Positions 52,765 to 61,356 of a stretch of DNA of 64,000 nucleotides are shown here, in pieces. The translations under genes were made by a program, and so were the position numbers. Each line of letters opens with the position of its first letter. Positions within the stretch are counted from its first letter, which is position 1. The stretch is taken from contig LT907983.1 of assembly GCA_900230115.1 (NCBI GenBank), positions 3,363,001 to 3,427,000 of the forward strand, in the 5' to 3' direction. Below the pieces are notes generated by a model. The model had not been told where the DNA came from. It saw only the letters and a program-made list of their open reading frames with translations, and made no database searches. The stretch comes from Spirosomataceae bacterium TFI 002. GTDB taxonomy: Bacteria; Bacteroidota; Bacteroidia; Cytophagales; Spirosomataceae.

Positions 52765-54516
52765 TTATTTTACCGCAGTTTTGATACTTAACTCTTTTAA
52801 TTGCTCATCTGAGATACTTGCGGGAGAATCTATCATGACATCTCTACCACTATTGTTTTTAGGGAAAGCGATGAAGTCACGGATAGAATCTACACCTCCA
52901 AACAATGAACAAAGTCTGTCGAAACCAAATGCAATTCCTGCATGGGGTGGTGCTCCGTACTCAAATGCATCCATTAAGAAACCAAACTGTTTTTTTGCTT
53001 CTTCGGGAGTGAACCCTAAAATGCCGAACATTTTTTCTTGTAAAGGCTTATCGTAAATTCTTACAGAACCACCACCAACTTCTGTTCCGTTGATAACCAT
53101 ATCATATGCATTTGCTCTTACAGCCCCTAAGTCTGTTGCTAGCAAGTCAATATCTTCGGGTTTAGGTGCCGTGAATGGATGATGCATTGCATGCCATCTA
53201 TTGCTTTCTTCGTCAAACTCAAGTAATGGGAAATCAACAACCCATAAAACTTTATAATCAGAAGGGTTTCGCAATCCTAGGCGAGTACCCATCTCTAACC
53301 TTAGCTCATTTAGCTGCTTTCTTGCCTTGTTTTTCTCTCCAGAAATAAGGAGAACCATGTCTCCAGGTTTTGCATCAAAGGCAGCTAATATTTTTTCTCT
53401 AGCGGCTTCGTCGTAGAACTTATCAATAGATGATTTAGTAGTACCATCCTCGTTAAATTTGATATAAGCGAGTCCTTTAGCACCAATTTGTGGTCTGCGG
53501 ACCCAATCAGTAAGTTGATCTATTTCTTTTCTTGTGTAAGAAGCACAACCAGTAGCATTGATACCAACAATAAGCTCTGCATCGTCAAAAACTGAGAAAC
53601 CTTGATTTTGAACCAAATCATTCACTTCAACAAATTTCATATCGAAACGAATATCTGGTTTATCTGAACCATAGTTTTTCATCGCATCAGCATAAGTCAT
53701 GCGTGGTACTTCGTCAAGTTCAATTCCTTTCACTTTATCAAAAAGGTGACGAATTAAACCTTCGAACATATTTAAGATGTCCTCTTGTTCAACAAATGAC
53801 ATTTCGCAGTCGATTTGCGTAAATTCAGGCTGACGATCTGCTCTTAAATCCTCATCTCTGAAACACTTTACAATTTGATAGTAGCGGTCAAAGCCCGAAA
53901 CCATTAATAACTGTTTGAAAGTTTGAGGAGATTGTGGCAATGCATAAAACTCTCCTGGGTTCATGCGGCTAGGTACCACAAAGTCTCTAGCTCCTTCTGG
54001 AGTAGATTTGATTAAATAGGGCGTCTCAACTTCTATAAAGTCTTGAGCGTCCATATATATGCGAGTTTGACTTCCTACTTTATGGCGAAGCATCAAGTTT
54101 TCTCTCACTGGATTCCTCCTTAAGTCTAAGTAGCGATACTTCATACGAAGCTCATCTCCACCGTCAGTATCATCCTCTATTTGAAAAGGAGGAAGTTTCG
54201 CTGAATTGAGAATTTCAATTTCATTGACAAAAACCTCTATTTCGCCTGTAGGAATTTTATCATTTTTAGATTGTCTTTCTTTAACCTCACCCGTTACTTT
54301 GAGGACATATTCTCTACCAAGTTTTCTGACTTTTTCCAACAAGCTGGGATCTGTAACACCCTCTTCTAGCATAAGTTGAGTGATGCCATATCTATCTCTA
54401 AGGTCAAGCCATACAAGGCCTCCTTTATCTCTTATTCGCTGAACCCAGCCACACAAGGTTACTTGTGTGTTGGCATTTGAAAGTCTTAATTCTCCGCAAG
54501 TGTGAGTACGTAACAT
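52765..54516 (-). CDS. aspS: Aspartate--tRNA ligase
   Basis: The 583-residue class II synthetase charges tRNA-Asp. It has the N-terminal OB anticodon-binding domain ([20 protein letters not shown]), motif 2 ([19 protein letters not shown]) and motif 3 ([15 protein letters not shown]), with the bacterial GAD insertion between motifs 2 and 3. Length and ends fit bacterial AspS. Whether it charges only Asp or also Asn tRNA cannot be told from the sequence by eye. Confidence 0.97.
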   Translation of the reverse strand: MLRTHTCGELRLSNANTQVTLCGWVQRIRDKGGLVWLDLRDRYGITQLMLEEGVTDPSLLEKVRKLGREYVLKVTGEVKERQSKNDKIPTGEIEVFVNEIEILNSAKLPPFQIEDDTDGGDELRMKYRYLDLRRNPVRENLMLRHKVGSQTRIYMDAQDFIEVETPYLIKSTPEGARDFVVPSRMNPGEFYALPQSPQTFKQLLMVSGFDRYYQIVKCFRDEDLRADRQPEFTQIDCEMSFVEQEDILNMFEGLIRHLFDKVKGIELDEVPRMTYADAMKNYGSDKPDIRFDMKFVEVNDLVQNQGFSVFDDAELIVGINATGCASYTRKEIDQLTDWVRRPQIGAKGLAYIKFNEDGTTKSSIDKFYDEAAREKILAAFDAKPGDMVLLISGEKNKARKQLNELRLEMGTRLGLRNPSDYKVLWVVDFPLLEFDEESNRWHAMHHPFTAPKPEDIDLLATDLGAVRANAYDMVINGTEVGGGSVRIYDKPLQEKMFGILGFTPEEAKKQFGFLMDAFEYGAPPHAGIAFGFDRLCSLFGGVDSIRDFIAFPKNNSGRDVMIDSPASISDEQLKELSIKTAVK

Positions 54517-54549
54517 GAAATTTCTAAAGTTTAAAGCCTAATTTGGCTG

Positions 54550-54557
54550 CAAAAATA
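54550..54557 (-). promoter_or_regulatory. Possible -7 element of aspS
   Basis: On the minus strand the sequence reads TATTTTTG, fitting TAnnTTTG, 33 bases before the aspS ATG. A -33 element is not evident. Confidence 0.35.
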
Positions 54558-54597
54558 ATGATTTGAAAACGAATGAACTTAGGAAACTATAATTCAT

Positions 54598-55356
54598 TTA
54601 AGTTCTTGGGCGATCAACTTCCAAGCCAAGCTTGTTTGCTATTTGTTGTTCAGCCTTTAGAACAACTTCTTCCATCGTCCCGCTATTGGGTTCTATAGGC
54701 TGTAAAGTGGTCCATGACATAGAAGTAAAAGAGGTTAGAGGAAAAAGCCCTTTTGGGTTAAAAGATCCTGTGCCATCTATTGCAACTGGTACAATGAGTG
54801 CATCTGGGCATCTTTTTACCAAAGTGGCAACACCTCCAACTGAGAATGCTTTCATCTTTCCTATTCTCGATCTTGTACCCTCAGGAAAAATTGCCGCAGA
54901 AAACCCGTTTTGATGAATATATCTTGCAAGTTTGGCGATTTGAACCACAGCGGACTTGCCGTCTTTTCGGTCTATCAGAGCTGCTCCTCCATTTCTTAAG
55001 TTGTATGATATACTAGGAATACCTTTTGATAATTCAATTTTAGATACAAAAAGAGGGGTGTGTTTACGCAAAAACCAAATCATTCCTGGGATATCAAAAA
55101 GGCTTCTATGGTTTGCAACAAAAATTAGTGGCCTTCCACTAGGCAGATCTGCTTCTTGCTTAAAAGTAGAACTACTTCCTGTTAATAGACAACCGTAGAC
55201 AATAAAAAAGTTAAGTGCATTTACCGATGCTTGATGTGCTTTTTTGCCAAAAACATTGAAACAAATTACTTGAATCACATGGAAAATGCACAGAATTGCT
55301 CCGAAATACAATAAATAGATACTTCCCAAAACATAATCAAGTGCTTTTTTTATCAT
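54598..55356 (-). CDS. plsC: 1-acyl-sn-glycerol-3-phosphate acyltransferase
   Basis: The 252-residue membrane-associated enzyme makes phosphatidic acid from lysophosphatidic acid. The HX4D motif is NHRSLFD, and the second motif is FPEGTRS. Two N-terminal hydrophobic segments (residues 10-35 and 45-60) anchor it. I chose ATG at 55356. An in-frame TTG at 55380 would add eight basic residues and is less likely. It diverges from the desaturase gene, another lipid gene. Confidence 0.93.
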   Translation of the reverse strand: MIKKALDYVLGSIYLLYFGAILCIFHVIQVICFNVFGKKAHQASVNALNFFIVYGCLLTGSSSTFKQEADLPSGRPLIFVANHRSLFDIPGMIWFLRKHTPLFVSKIELSKGIPSISYNLRNGGAALIDRKDGKSAVVQIAKLARYIHQNGFSAAIFPEGTRSRIGKMKAFSVGGVATLVKRCPDALIVPVAIDGTGSFNPKGLFPLTSFTSMSWTTLQPIEPNSGTMEEVVLKAEQQIANKLGLEVDRPRT

Positions 55357-55422
55357 AAACTTCTTCTTATTAAGCCGCAATTTACGTATATTCCTTTAGT
55401 ATAATTTCTGACAGGAAAGGGA

Positions 55423-55449
55423 TTTGACTTAAATAATACATTAGATTTG
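55423..55449 (+). promoter_or_regulatory. Promoter of the acyl-ACP desaturase
   Basis: TAGATTTG at 55442-55449 matches TAnnTTTG. TTTG at 55423-55426 is 15 bases upstream, somewhat close for a -33 box. The -7 element overlaps a TTG that the open frame could use as a start, which argues for the ATG at 55474. Confidence 0.45.
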
Positions 55450-55473
55450 CACAATATAATAAAAGATGATTCT

Positions 55474-56457
55474 ATGAATTTACCGGGCTCCAAAATTGAA
55501 GTAATGAAGTTTATTGGGGAGAAAATGGATGAGATCGTTGCCACTTATCTTAAACCAATAGATACAAATTGGCAACCTACAGATTTATTACCAAACTCAG
55601 AGTCGGAGGATTTTCTTCTTGATGTTAAATTGTTGAGAGAATCCTGCAAAGAGTTACCATATGACTATATAGCTGTACTTATAGGTGATACTATTACCGA
55701 AGAAGCTTTACCAACTTATGAAACTTGGTTAATGGCAATGGATGGTATTAATCAGCAAGATGTTGGAAACGACCCATGGTCTAAGTGGATAAGATATTGG
55801 ACTGCGGAAGAAAATCGCCACGGCGATCTTTTGAACAAGTATTTATACCTTTCGGGTCGTGTGAATATGAGAGAAATGGAAGTTTCTACTCAATATTTGA
55901 TTGCTGATGGATTTGATATCCAAACTGGTTCAGATCCCTACAAAAACTTTGTTTATACCTCTTTCCAAGAGCTGGCTACTAACGTTTCTCATAGAAGAAC
56001 TGCAACATTGGCAAAGCAATTTGGCAATACCACTCTTTCTAAAATTTGTGGTGTGATTGCATCAGATGAGCTAAGGCATTACAAAGCTTATAAATCTTTT
56101 GTTAGTCAAATATTTGAGATTGACTCTTCAGAAATGATGTTGGCTTTTGAAGATATGATGCGTAAAAAGATAGTGATGCCTGCACATTTCTTAAGAGAAA
56201 CAGGAATGAAAATTGGAAGTACTTTTTCTCACTTTTCAGATGCTGCTCAGCGAATTGGTGTTTATACTACCAATGATTACATCGAAATCATGCAGGGATT
56301 GATAAAAGATTGGAAAATAGAAGAGCTTACTGGTTTAAACGAATCAGCTGAAAAAGCGAGAGATTATGTCTTGGCTTTACCTAGCCGATTAATGAGAATA
56401 GCTGAAAGAACTAGAATTCCAGAGATGGAGTATGAGTTCAACTGGATAACGAGATAA
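55474..56457 (+). CDS. Acyl-ACP desaturase (di-iron fatty acid desaturase)
   Basis: The 327-residue soluble protein belongs to the plant-type stearoyl-ACP desaturase family (FA_desaturase_2). Its di-iron ligands lie in EEALPTYE, TAEENRHGDL and ASDELRHYKA, matching the two ExxH-type motifs. It introduces a cis double bond into acyl chains on acyl-carrier protein. I prefer ATG at 55474 to TTG at 55447 because a -7 promoter box covers the latter. It diverges from plsC and is followed by a terminator. Confidence 0.93.
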   Translation: MNLPGSKIEVMKFIGEKMDEIVATYLKPIDTNWQPTDLLPNSESEDFLLDVKLLRESCKELPYDYIAVLIGDTITEEALPTYETWLMAMDGINQQDVGNDPWSKWIRYWTAEENRHGDLLNKYLYLSGRVNMREMEVSTQYLIADGFDIQTGSDPYKNFVYTSFQELATNVSHRRTATLAKQFGNTTLSKICGVIASDELRHYKAYKSFVSQIFEIDSSEMMLAFEDMMRKKIVMPAHFLRETGMKIGSTFSHFSDAAQRIGVYTTNDYIEIMQGLIKDWKIEELTGLNESAEKARDYVLALPSRLMRIAERTRIPEMEYEFNWITR

Positions 56458-56482
56458 GCACTTACCTATTAATAAAATTAAG

Positions 56483-56510
56483 AGCACCAGCAAAACTGGT
56501 GCTTTTTTTG
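56483..56510 (+). terminator. Terminator after the desaturase
   Basis: AGCACCAG (56483-56490) pairs with CTGGTGCT (56496-56503) around CAAAA, followed by a T-run. Confidence 0.9.
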
Positions 56511-56540
56511 TGGTTAAATTGCAAGTTCTATACAACCCAT

Positions 56541-57644
56541 ATGCAAAAATTAATCTACCTCTTATGTATACTTCCAGGTGTACTTATAGGTCAGTCCACA
56601 TTTTACAAGGACAGTTCTTATGTTCTTAGTACACTACCTACTGACTCCGTTTATAGGTCTGGACCAGTTGCAATTTCTCATGCTTTTCCTTCTCCATATC
56701 AAAATAGGCTAATGGTCACGGGTATTTATGATTCCACTGATAGTCGTGCTGGATATTTTAGTTTAAATCAGCCATATCTTTATAACCCTATGGACTCATC
56801 ATCTGTTGGCCTTGCAACGCGACCAACTGAAAGTCATAATGTACTGGTTGCCAACAATTATGCGAACTTTAAAACCGGAGTGACCTTTACCGATGTCCAT
56901 AATAGTACAACGGAGTTTAACTATTTTCGAGGGATAAAGGATTATTGGGGTTTTCGTGACGGAGGAGATATTGCAAAGGCCGCAGTTTTAAAACTTGCTG
57001 GAAATTTCAGTAATAATAATAGAGCTTATAAAACAACAGACTTCGATATTTTAAATATGCGTTTCTTTACCGATACAGTCGTTGGAAATATGGCAAAAAT
57101 TACAAATTTCTATGCCCTTCGGTTTGAAGATTTTAGAGGAGTAAATACCGATATGATAACCAATGGATGGGGAGTCTATATTAAACCTACAATACTCAAG
57201 AACTTCTTTGGTGGAATGGTAGGGGTAGGTACAGATAATGTAACTAATCAGTTGACCGTTAGTGCGGTGAGCGATCCTGTAAAGTTTGTAGGATTGAGTA
57301 CTTCCAGTGACAAAGACTTTGTAACAATTGATAATAATGGAGTACTTCATCGCAAGAATGCTCAAAACTTTTCTAGTAGCTTTGTAAGCACAATGACCGA
57401 TACAAACTTGAGCAGTGATTATTATTTGTACATCCATGAAGGCCCTGCGGCAACTTATACTTTGCCAGCTGCTAATACTCGTACTGGAATGACATGGAGA
57501 ATTGTGAATATTGGATCAGGGCAAATTACCTTAAGTGAATCATTCTATGAAGGTGATCAATTACGAAATACTATACTTAACAAAGCAGGATTATATAGCT
57601 TTGATTTATTTTCGGATGGGACAAAATATATTGCGATCAAATGA
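56541..57644 (+). CDS. Exported protein of unknown function with a tail-fibre-like C-terminus
   Basis: I chose ATG at 56541, which gives a signal peptide (MQKLIYLLCILPGVLIGQ). The frame extends upstream into the desaturase terminator, which cannot be coding. The 367-residue product has a middle part with FRGIKDYWGFRDGG and ITNFYALRFEDFRG. The C-terminal part contains GMVGVGTDNVTNQLTVSA, close to the GIGTTxPxxxLxV blocks seen in Bacteroidota tail-fibre-like surface proteins. It ends with a compact beta domain (TYTLPAANTRTGMTWRIVNI). It is coupled to the VanZ gene by ATGA. The function is not known to me. Confidence 0.65.
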   Translation: MQKLIYLLCILPGVLIGQSTFYKDSSYVLSTLPTDSVYRSGPVAISHAFPSPYQNRLMVTGIYDSTDSRAGYFSLNQPYLYNPMDSSSVGLATRPTESHNVLVANNYANFKTGVTFTDVHNSTTEFNYFRGIKDYWGFRDGGDIAKAAVLKLAGNFSNNNRAYKTTDFDILNMRFFTDTVVGNMAKITNFYALRFEDFRGVNTDMITNGWGVYIKPTILKNFFGGMVGVGTDNVTNQLTVSAVSDPVKFVGLSTSSDKDFVTIDNNGVLHRKNAQNFSSSFVSTMTDTNLSSDYYLYIHEGPAATYTLPAANTRTGMTWRIVNIGSGQITLSESFYEGDQLRNTILNKAGLYSFDLFSDGTKYIAIK

Positions 57645-58000
57645 TTGATTTTATATTTAAGCAACTTTCTAAATATTACTTGGGATTGTGCTATAGTTTA
57701 CTTATCATCTACTTATGTGCCATGCCTTCTCCAGACCTTCCCGATGGAATGGATGATAAAATGGCTCACTTTTTAGCCTTTGGTGGAATTGGTTTTCTTT
57801 ATTACTTTTTAGGTAATAGTAAATGGCTACTGATTATTTTAGGTATCCTTTTTGGAGTCGCAATTGAAATTATGCAAGGACTTTTACCTGAGAGTTTTCA
57901 CCGTGGTTTTGATGTTTGGGATATTTTGTTCGATCTATTTGGAGTGTTCACTGGTACTTTGGTAGCTTTTGGGTTGGAGTATTTCTTTAAAAAGAACTAA
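57641..58000 (+). CDS. VanZ family membrane protein
   Basis: The 119-residue protein has four predicted membrane segments. The VanZ-like blocks are DDKMAHFLAFGGIGF (about 37-51) and FGVAIEIMQGLLPE near 75, followed by RGFDVWDILFDLFGVFTGT. VanZ was named for low-level teicoplanin resistance, but most members have no known role. Its ATG overlaps the stop of the preceding exported protein, and it faces a convergent gene 20 bases away. Confidence 0.88.
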   Translation: MIDFIFKQLSKYYLGLCYSLLIIYLCAMPSPDLPDGMDDKMAHFLAFGGIGFLYYFLGNSKWLLIILGILFGVAIEIMQGLLPESFHRGFDVWDILFDLFGVFTGTLVAFGLEYFFKKN

Positions 58001-58019
58001 GACGCCATCAATAAACTTT

Positions 58020-58643
58020 CTAAATTATAATCCCTTTCATTTCCACACCGTCTTGTCTCCAAAATGCTCCTGGGCTGATGAAGTATCCCCTTTCTTTTGG
58101 CAACTTAAGACCTGCATATCTATAAGCTTCTAGGACGTATTCCGCACAAGTGAATTTATTGTCATTAAAGATTTCTTTACTGCCAACAAGGGTCCTCCAC
58201 ATGATTCTAAAATACTCTTTATTATCATATTGTTTAGTTAAGTTATCGAGACAGAATTCTTTAACCTTTCGTAGCTGATCTGCAGAATTAACGAGGATAT
58301 TATGCCTCGCCCAAGCCACTCTTCCTACATACGGGTTATTATTGCCGTCGTAATTTTTTACAACAAAAGACATCGGTATTAATCGTACGCCTGTTTCAAG
58401 AGTACTTTCAACTAAAAAAACGCGGTTCATTTCTTCTATTTTAACAACAATACCAACATGACTCCATGCCGATCTTGAACGCCATCGAATAAGTCCTGAG
58501 AGCCAATGGTCACCTGAGAAAAAGATTAAATCTCCTGTTTTGAGTTCGTCTCTAATGCTTTCGTAATGTTCTTGTATTTCGTGGTATGATTTTCGGGGAA
58601 ACTTCTGTTCAAGTTTTCTTTTGTTTACAAGAGCAATTGCCAT
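58020..58643 (-). CDS. YiiX/YebB-like NlpC/P60-family cysteine hydrolase
   Basis: The 207-residue protein matches the permuted papain-like YiiX/YebB group. The catalytic histidine is H62 in SAWSHVGIVV and the cysteine is C166 in KFTCAEYVLEAY. An N-terminal motif KTGDLIFFSG (about 36-45) is also typical. No signal peptide is seen, so it may be cytoplasmic or exported by another route. The substrate may be an amide or thioester of peptidoglycan, lipid or protein, but this is unknown. It diverges from the Fe-S protein gene. Confidence 0.82.
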   Translation of the reverse strand: MAIALVNKRKLEQKFPRKSYHEIQEHYESIRDELKTGDLIFFSGDHWLSGLIRWRSRSAWSHVGIVVKIEEMNRVFLVESTLETGVRLIPMSFVVKNYDGNNNPYVGRVAWARHNILVNSADQLRKVKEFCLDNLTKQYDNKEYFRIMWRTLVGSKEIFNDNKFTCAEYVLEAYRYAGLKLPKERGYFISPGAFWRQDGVEMKGIII

Positions 58644-58647
58644 GAAC

Positions 58648-58678
58648 TTTGGGAGTAAGTGTTTCGTTATTAGTTTTG
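58648..58678 (+). promoter_or_regulatory. Promoter of the IscA-type gene
   Basis: TTTG (58648-58651), 19 bases of spacer and TAGTTTTG (58671-58678) give an exact fit to the Bacteroidota consensus. The ATG lies 22 bases after the -7 box. The -33 element begins just five bases upstream of the divergent gene's start. Confidence 0.6.
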
Positions 58679-58699
58679 TAATGCAAAATAGAGATTATT

Positions 58700-59026
58700 A
58701 TGGTGACAGTATCAGAGATCGCAAAGAATAAAATCGTTGAATTAAAGGAGAAGGAAGGAAAAAGTGCTGCCGATGGCATTCGTGTATCTGTACAGGGCGG
58801 AGGTTGTTCTGGCTTGATGTATGATCTTGAATTCAATGGAGAAGAGAAAGAGAACGATCACATATTTGAAGACAAAGGGGTTAAAATATTTGTGGACAAA
58901 AAAAGTCTCCTTTATTTACTCGGAACAGAATTAGATTTTTCAGATGGTTTGAATGGAAAGGGTTTTCAATTTAAAAACCCAAACGCCTCTCGTAGCTGCG
59001 GATGCGGTGAGAGTTTCGCGGTATAA
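58700..59026 (+). CDS. IscA/HesB-type iron-sulfur cluster assembly protein
   Basis: The 108-residue protein is an A-type Fe-S carrier. Conserved cysteines are C36 (QGGGCSGLMY) and C100 and C102 (SCGCGESF). It receives and hands on clusters to apoproteins. It could be IscA, SufA or ErpA; sequence alone does not decide. It has its own consensus promoter and is not in an isc or suf operon here. Confidence 0.93.
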   Translation: MVTVSEIAKNKIVELKEKEGKSAADGIRVSVQGGGCSGLMYDLEFNGEEKENDHIFEDKGVKIFVDKKSLLYLLGTELDFSDGLNGKGFQFKNPNASRSCGCGESFAV

Positions 59027-59093
59027 TAATTCGAAAATAAAATCTTAAATTAGGTGTGTCAAATAATTGATGCACCTTTTTATTTACGTAATA

Positions 59094-59288
59094 ATGGAAA
59101 AGAAACTTAGAAGAACTACTGGATCAGAGAAAATGCTATTTGGAATTTGTGGTGGCATGGCCAAGTTTTTCAGTTTGGATGTGATGCTCATTCGCATCTT
59201 ATGGGCAGTGGCCACTGTTTTTGGCGTAGGGTCGCCGATAATTATATATATAGTGATGGGTTTCATTGTTCCTAAAGAAGGGCAATGA
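59094..59288 (+). CDS. PspC domain protein 1
   Basis: I chose ATG at 59094, giving 64 residues beginning MEKKLRRTTGSEKMLFGICG. The PspC block GICGGMAKFFSLDVMLIRIL is followed by one or two membrane segments ending in IVMGFIVPKEGQ. PspC proteins sense envelope stress with PspA/PspB in enterobacteria. In Bacteroidota the stand-alone domain has no settled role. The upstream in-frame ATG would add nine residues. It faces a second PspC gene convergently, with a shared hairpin between them. Confidence 0.85.
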   Translation: MEKKLRRTTGSEKMLFGICGGMAKFFSLDVMLIRILWAVATVFGVGSPIIIYIVMGFIVPKEGQ

Positions 59289-59296
59289 AAAGATAA

Positions 59297-59322
59297 ATAG
59301 TTACGTCTTACGACGTAACTAT
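59297..59322. terminator. Bidirectional hairpin between the two pspC genes
   Basis: ATAGTTACGTC (59297-59307) pairs perfectly with GACGTAACTAT (59312-59322). The stop of the minus-strand gene lies in the loop. The T-tract is weak on both strands, so it may be a shared, inefficient terminator. Confidence 0.5.
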
Positions 59323-59526
59323 CTCTGCATCTGTGTATTGGAGTGATTCCTTGGTAGGCATCACAATCCACAGGATAATGTAAGTAAGTATTGTTGGGAA
59401 CGGACTAAAAAATCCTATCGCAAATAATACTCTTAAGATGGTAGCATCGATATCAAAGTACTCTGATAATCCAGCAGCAACTCCACCTAACATCTTTTCA
59501 TTCTTAATTCTATATAGCCTTTTCAT
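59308..59526 (-). CDS. PspC domain protein 2
   Basis: The 72-residue protein carries MLGGVAAGLSEYFDIDATIL, the standard PspC core, then a membrane segment and the end block YIILWIVMPTKES. It is a close relative of the convergent plus-strand gene, suggesting an old duplication or inversion. The two stops are only 20 bases apart, separated by the shared hairpin. Each probably has its own promoter. Confidence 0.87.
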   Translation of the reverse strand: MKRLYRIKNEKMLGGVAAGLSEYFDIDATILRVLFAIGFFSPFPTILTYIILWIVMPTKESLQYTDAEIVTS

Positions 59527-59797
59527 AATTTGTGTTGTTTAATTCAATGCCTTCGGTGGCGATTGATGTTACAAATGTACACTACGGTATAGTACTATGC
59601 AATACAAAGTAGATGAATGGTTTTTAGAAATTATGAATGGTGATTTTAGCTATTTAGATTTTTCCGTCTGGGCTCTCAACTTCTTCTGAGCTCAATTCAG
59701 GAGTCATGAATTTACTGTTCAATAGTCTCTTTTATTATTCCGTGTAAATCTGATAGATCAGTTTGATACGTGAGCTAAAATCAAGAAGTAGGATAAA

Positions 59798-60355
59798 TCA
59801 AAGCTCTATGGACCCAAAGGAAATCATTTCTTCTACTTCCTCCGCAATTTTAACTTTTCCTACTTTATGGATGTAAACATCTTCACCCAAGAAACTGGCT
59901 AAAGCCATTTCGCAAGCAAACAGGCAAGTGTCTAAGTCACAATTCTTAAAGTCAGTACTATGAATTGTAATGTCACTCTTCGGCATATTTGTCTCAACCC
60001 GCACTTTCCAATTGCTAGGTTGAAAAACTCGCAAGTTTACAGCTTCATCATAGATCTCAAAGTTAAGCATTGCTTTATCAGCTGGCTTGGCGGGTAAAAA
60101 ACTCCAATAAGTTAAACTTGGAGCATCCTCAATAATATTCTTGCTGTGAAGTAATAAATCGATGTCTCTATTGGGCGAAATAATGAAAGTGTAGAAACCA
60201 CTACCTTCTTCTATGATTTCCCAAGAAAACCTTCCTAGTTCTAGTATGAATTGATCAAACTCTTCTGTGAGTTCTTTTTTTTGTTCTCTATTTCCTTTGG
60301 CAAGTACCTCTCGGATACGCTCATCTTTCTCTTCAAACCATTCCCAAAATTCCAT
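59798..60355 (-). CDS. Cytoplasmic protein of unknown function downstream of an SMP-30 gene
   Basis: The 185-residue protein starts MEFWEWFEEKDERIREVLAK at ATG 60355, sharing one base with the TGA stop of the SMP-30 gene. An in-frame TTG at 60358 is less likely. It has no signal peptide. It is rich in acidic and aromatic residues, with a SWEIIEEGSGFYTFIISPNR block and a long C-terminal segment (CEMALASFLGEDVYIHKVGK). I do not recognise a family with certainty. The overlap indicates translation coupled to the exported lactonase-like protein, but no role follows from this. Confidence 0.7.
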   Translation of the reverse strand: MEFWEWFEEKDERIREVLAKGNREQKKELTEEFDQFILELGRFSWEIIEEGSGFYTFIISPNRDIDLLLHSKNIIEDAPSLTYWSFLPAKPADKAMLNFEIYDEAVNLRVFQPSNWKVRVETNMPKSDITIHSTDFKNCDLDTCLFACEMALASFLGEDVYIHKVGKVKIAEEVEEMISFGSIEL

Positions 60356-61230
60356 CAACGTATTCCTTTTACTTTCATGGGTAATATGTACACGCCAGTG
60401 GATGCGGTTACAAAAAGAGTTTTTTGTTTTTTACCTCCAAAGGTCACGTTCGCTGACCACTTTTGAGGGATTTCAATGTTTTGTATTTTCTCACCGGATG
60501 CAGCGAAAACTGTTACTCCCTGACCTGTAATGTAAAGGTTTCCTTTGTTGTCAAGAGTCATTCCGTCGCTCCCCATTTCGCAAAAAAGTGTTCTTTCGCT
60601 TAAAGTACCATCTGCAAGAATGTCGTATCTGTAAGTTTTTTTGTCACCAATATCGGCTACATATATAACCTTGTTGTCTCCTATTATTCCATTTGGTTGG
60701 ACAAAATTGCTTGCTACAATTGTTAGTTCGTTTGTTTTAGGTTTAAACAAATAAACATTTTTTTTTGCCTGTGGCATTTCCTTGTAATTCCACCAAGGCC
60801 TAGCATAAAATGGATCTGTAAAGTAAATGTATCCGTTTTTAGCAATCCATAAATCGTTAGGGCCGTTGAAGTTTTTATTTTCAAATTTTGATAAAAGCAC
60901 TTCCACTTCTTTCGTTTTTGTATCAATACTCCACAACTCTGTTTTATCATCCGCACATGAAATGAGTTTATCTTCATTGTCAAAGAAAAGCCCGTTGCTT
61001 CTACCGGCATCTTCCATAAAGAGGCTTAATTTTCCATTTATGTCATATTTCCAAATTCTATTATTGGGCTGGTCGGTGAAATATACATTTCCGGCCTTAT
61101 CCACGGCAGGTCCTTCAGTAAATTTGAATTGATTAGAAACCTCAATAGGACTTGCTCCTTTTTTAATTAATTGTGCATTGGTTTCAAGAATAATGAAACT
61201 TAAAAAGATATAGACTAAGGCTTTTTTCAT
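60355..61230 (-). CDS. SMP-30/gluconolactonase-like exported protein
   Basis: The 291-residue product has a signal peptide (MKKALVYIFLSFIILETNAQ). The six-bladed propeller family shows in FTEGPAVDKAGNVYFTD (metal-binding Glu), NGPNDLWIAKNGYIYFTDP (Asn) and DGMTLDNKGNLYITG (Asp). These are the usual metal ligands of SMP-30/gluconolactonase enzymes, which hydrolyse sugar lactones. Export suggests a periplasmic lactonase. The substrate is unknown. It starts from a probable divergent promoter shared with the histidine phosphatase gene. Confidence 0.88.
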   Translation of the reverse strand: MKKALVYIFLSFIILETNAQLIKKGASPIEVSNQFKFTEGPAVDKAGNVYFTDQPNNRIWKYDINGKLSLFMEDAGRSNGLFFDNEDKLISCADDKTELWSIDTKTKEVEVLLSKFENKNFNGPNDLWIAKNGYIYFTDPFYARPWWNYKEMPQAKKNVYLFKPKTNELTIVASNFVQPNGIIGDNKVIYVADIGDKKTYRYDILADGTLSERTLFCEMGSDGMTLDNKGNLYITGQGVTVFAASGEKIQNIEIPQKWSANVTFGGKKQKTLFVTASTGVYILPMKVKGIR

Positions 61231-61252
61231 CGCTGAGGAGGTTTTTGAATTA

Positions 61253-61285
61253 CGAAAGTATCTCGAAATTGCTTTTAAACCAAAA
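61253..61285 (-). promoter_or_regulatory. Possible promoter of the SMP-30 gene
   Basis: On the minus strand, a TTTTG (61281-61285) is followed after 20 bases by TACTTTCG (61253-61260), one mismatch from TAnnTTTG. The ATG lies 22 bases further on. Confidence 0.4.
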
Positions 61286-61299
61286 GTCGGCTTTTCATA

Positions 61300-61331
61300 T
61301 TGCTATTCGTCATAAAAAAGCGATAAATTTG
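61300..61331 (+). promoter_or_regulatory. Promoter of the histidine phosphatase operon
   Basis: TTG (61300-61302), 21 bases and TAAATTTG (61324-61331) match the Bacteroidota consensus well. The -7 box ends 25 bases before the preferred ATG at 61357. Confidence 0.55.
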
Positions 61332-61356
61332 GATACATTACTTAATGAATCAATCA

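Noticed and set aside
55447-55473. TTG start for the desaturase.
   Set aside because: The TTG lies inside a TAnnTTTG promoter box; the ATG at 55474 gives a normal N-terminus.
56499-56540. Upstream extension of the exported protein gene.
   Set aside because: It reads through the desaturase terminator; the ATG at 56541 yields a clean signal peptide.
59597-59689. A 30-residue plus-strand open frame starting MQYKVDEW in the gap between the PspC pair and the unknown gene.
   Set aside because: Very short, no ribosome-binding or promoter signal, and no recognisable sequence feature.
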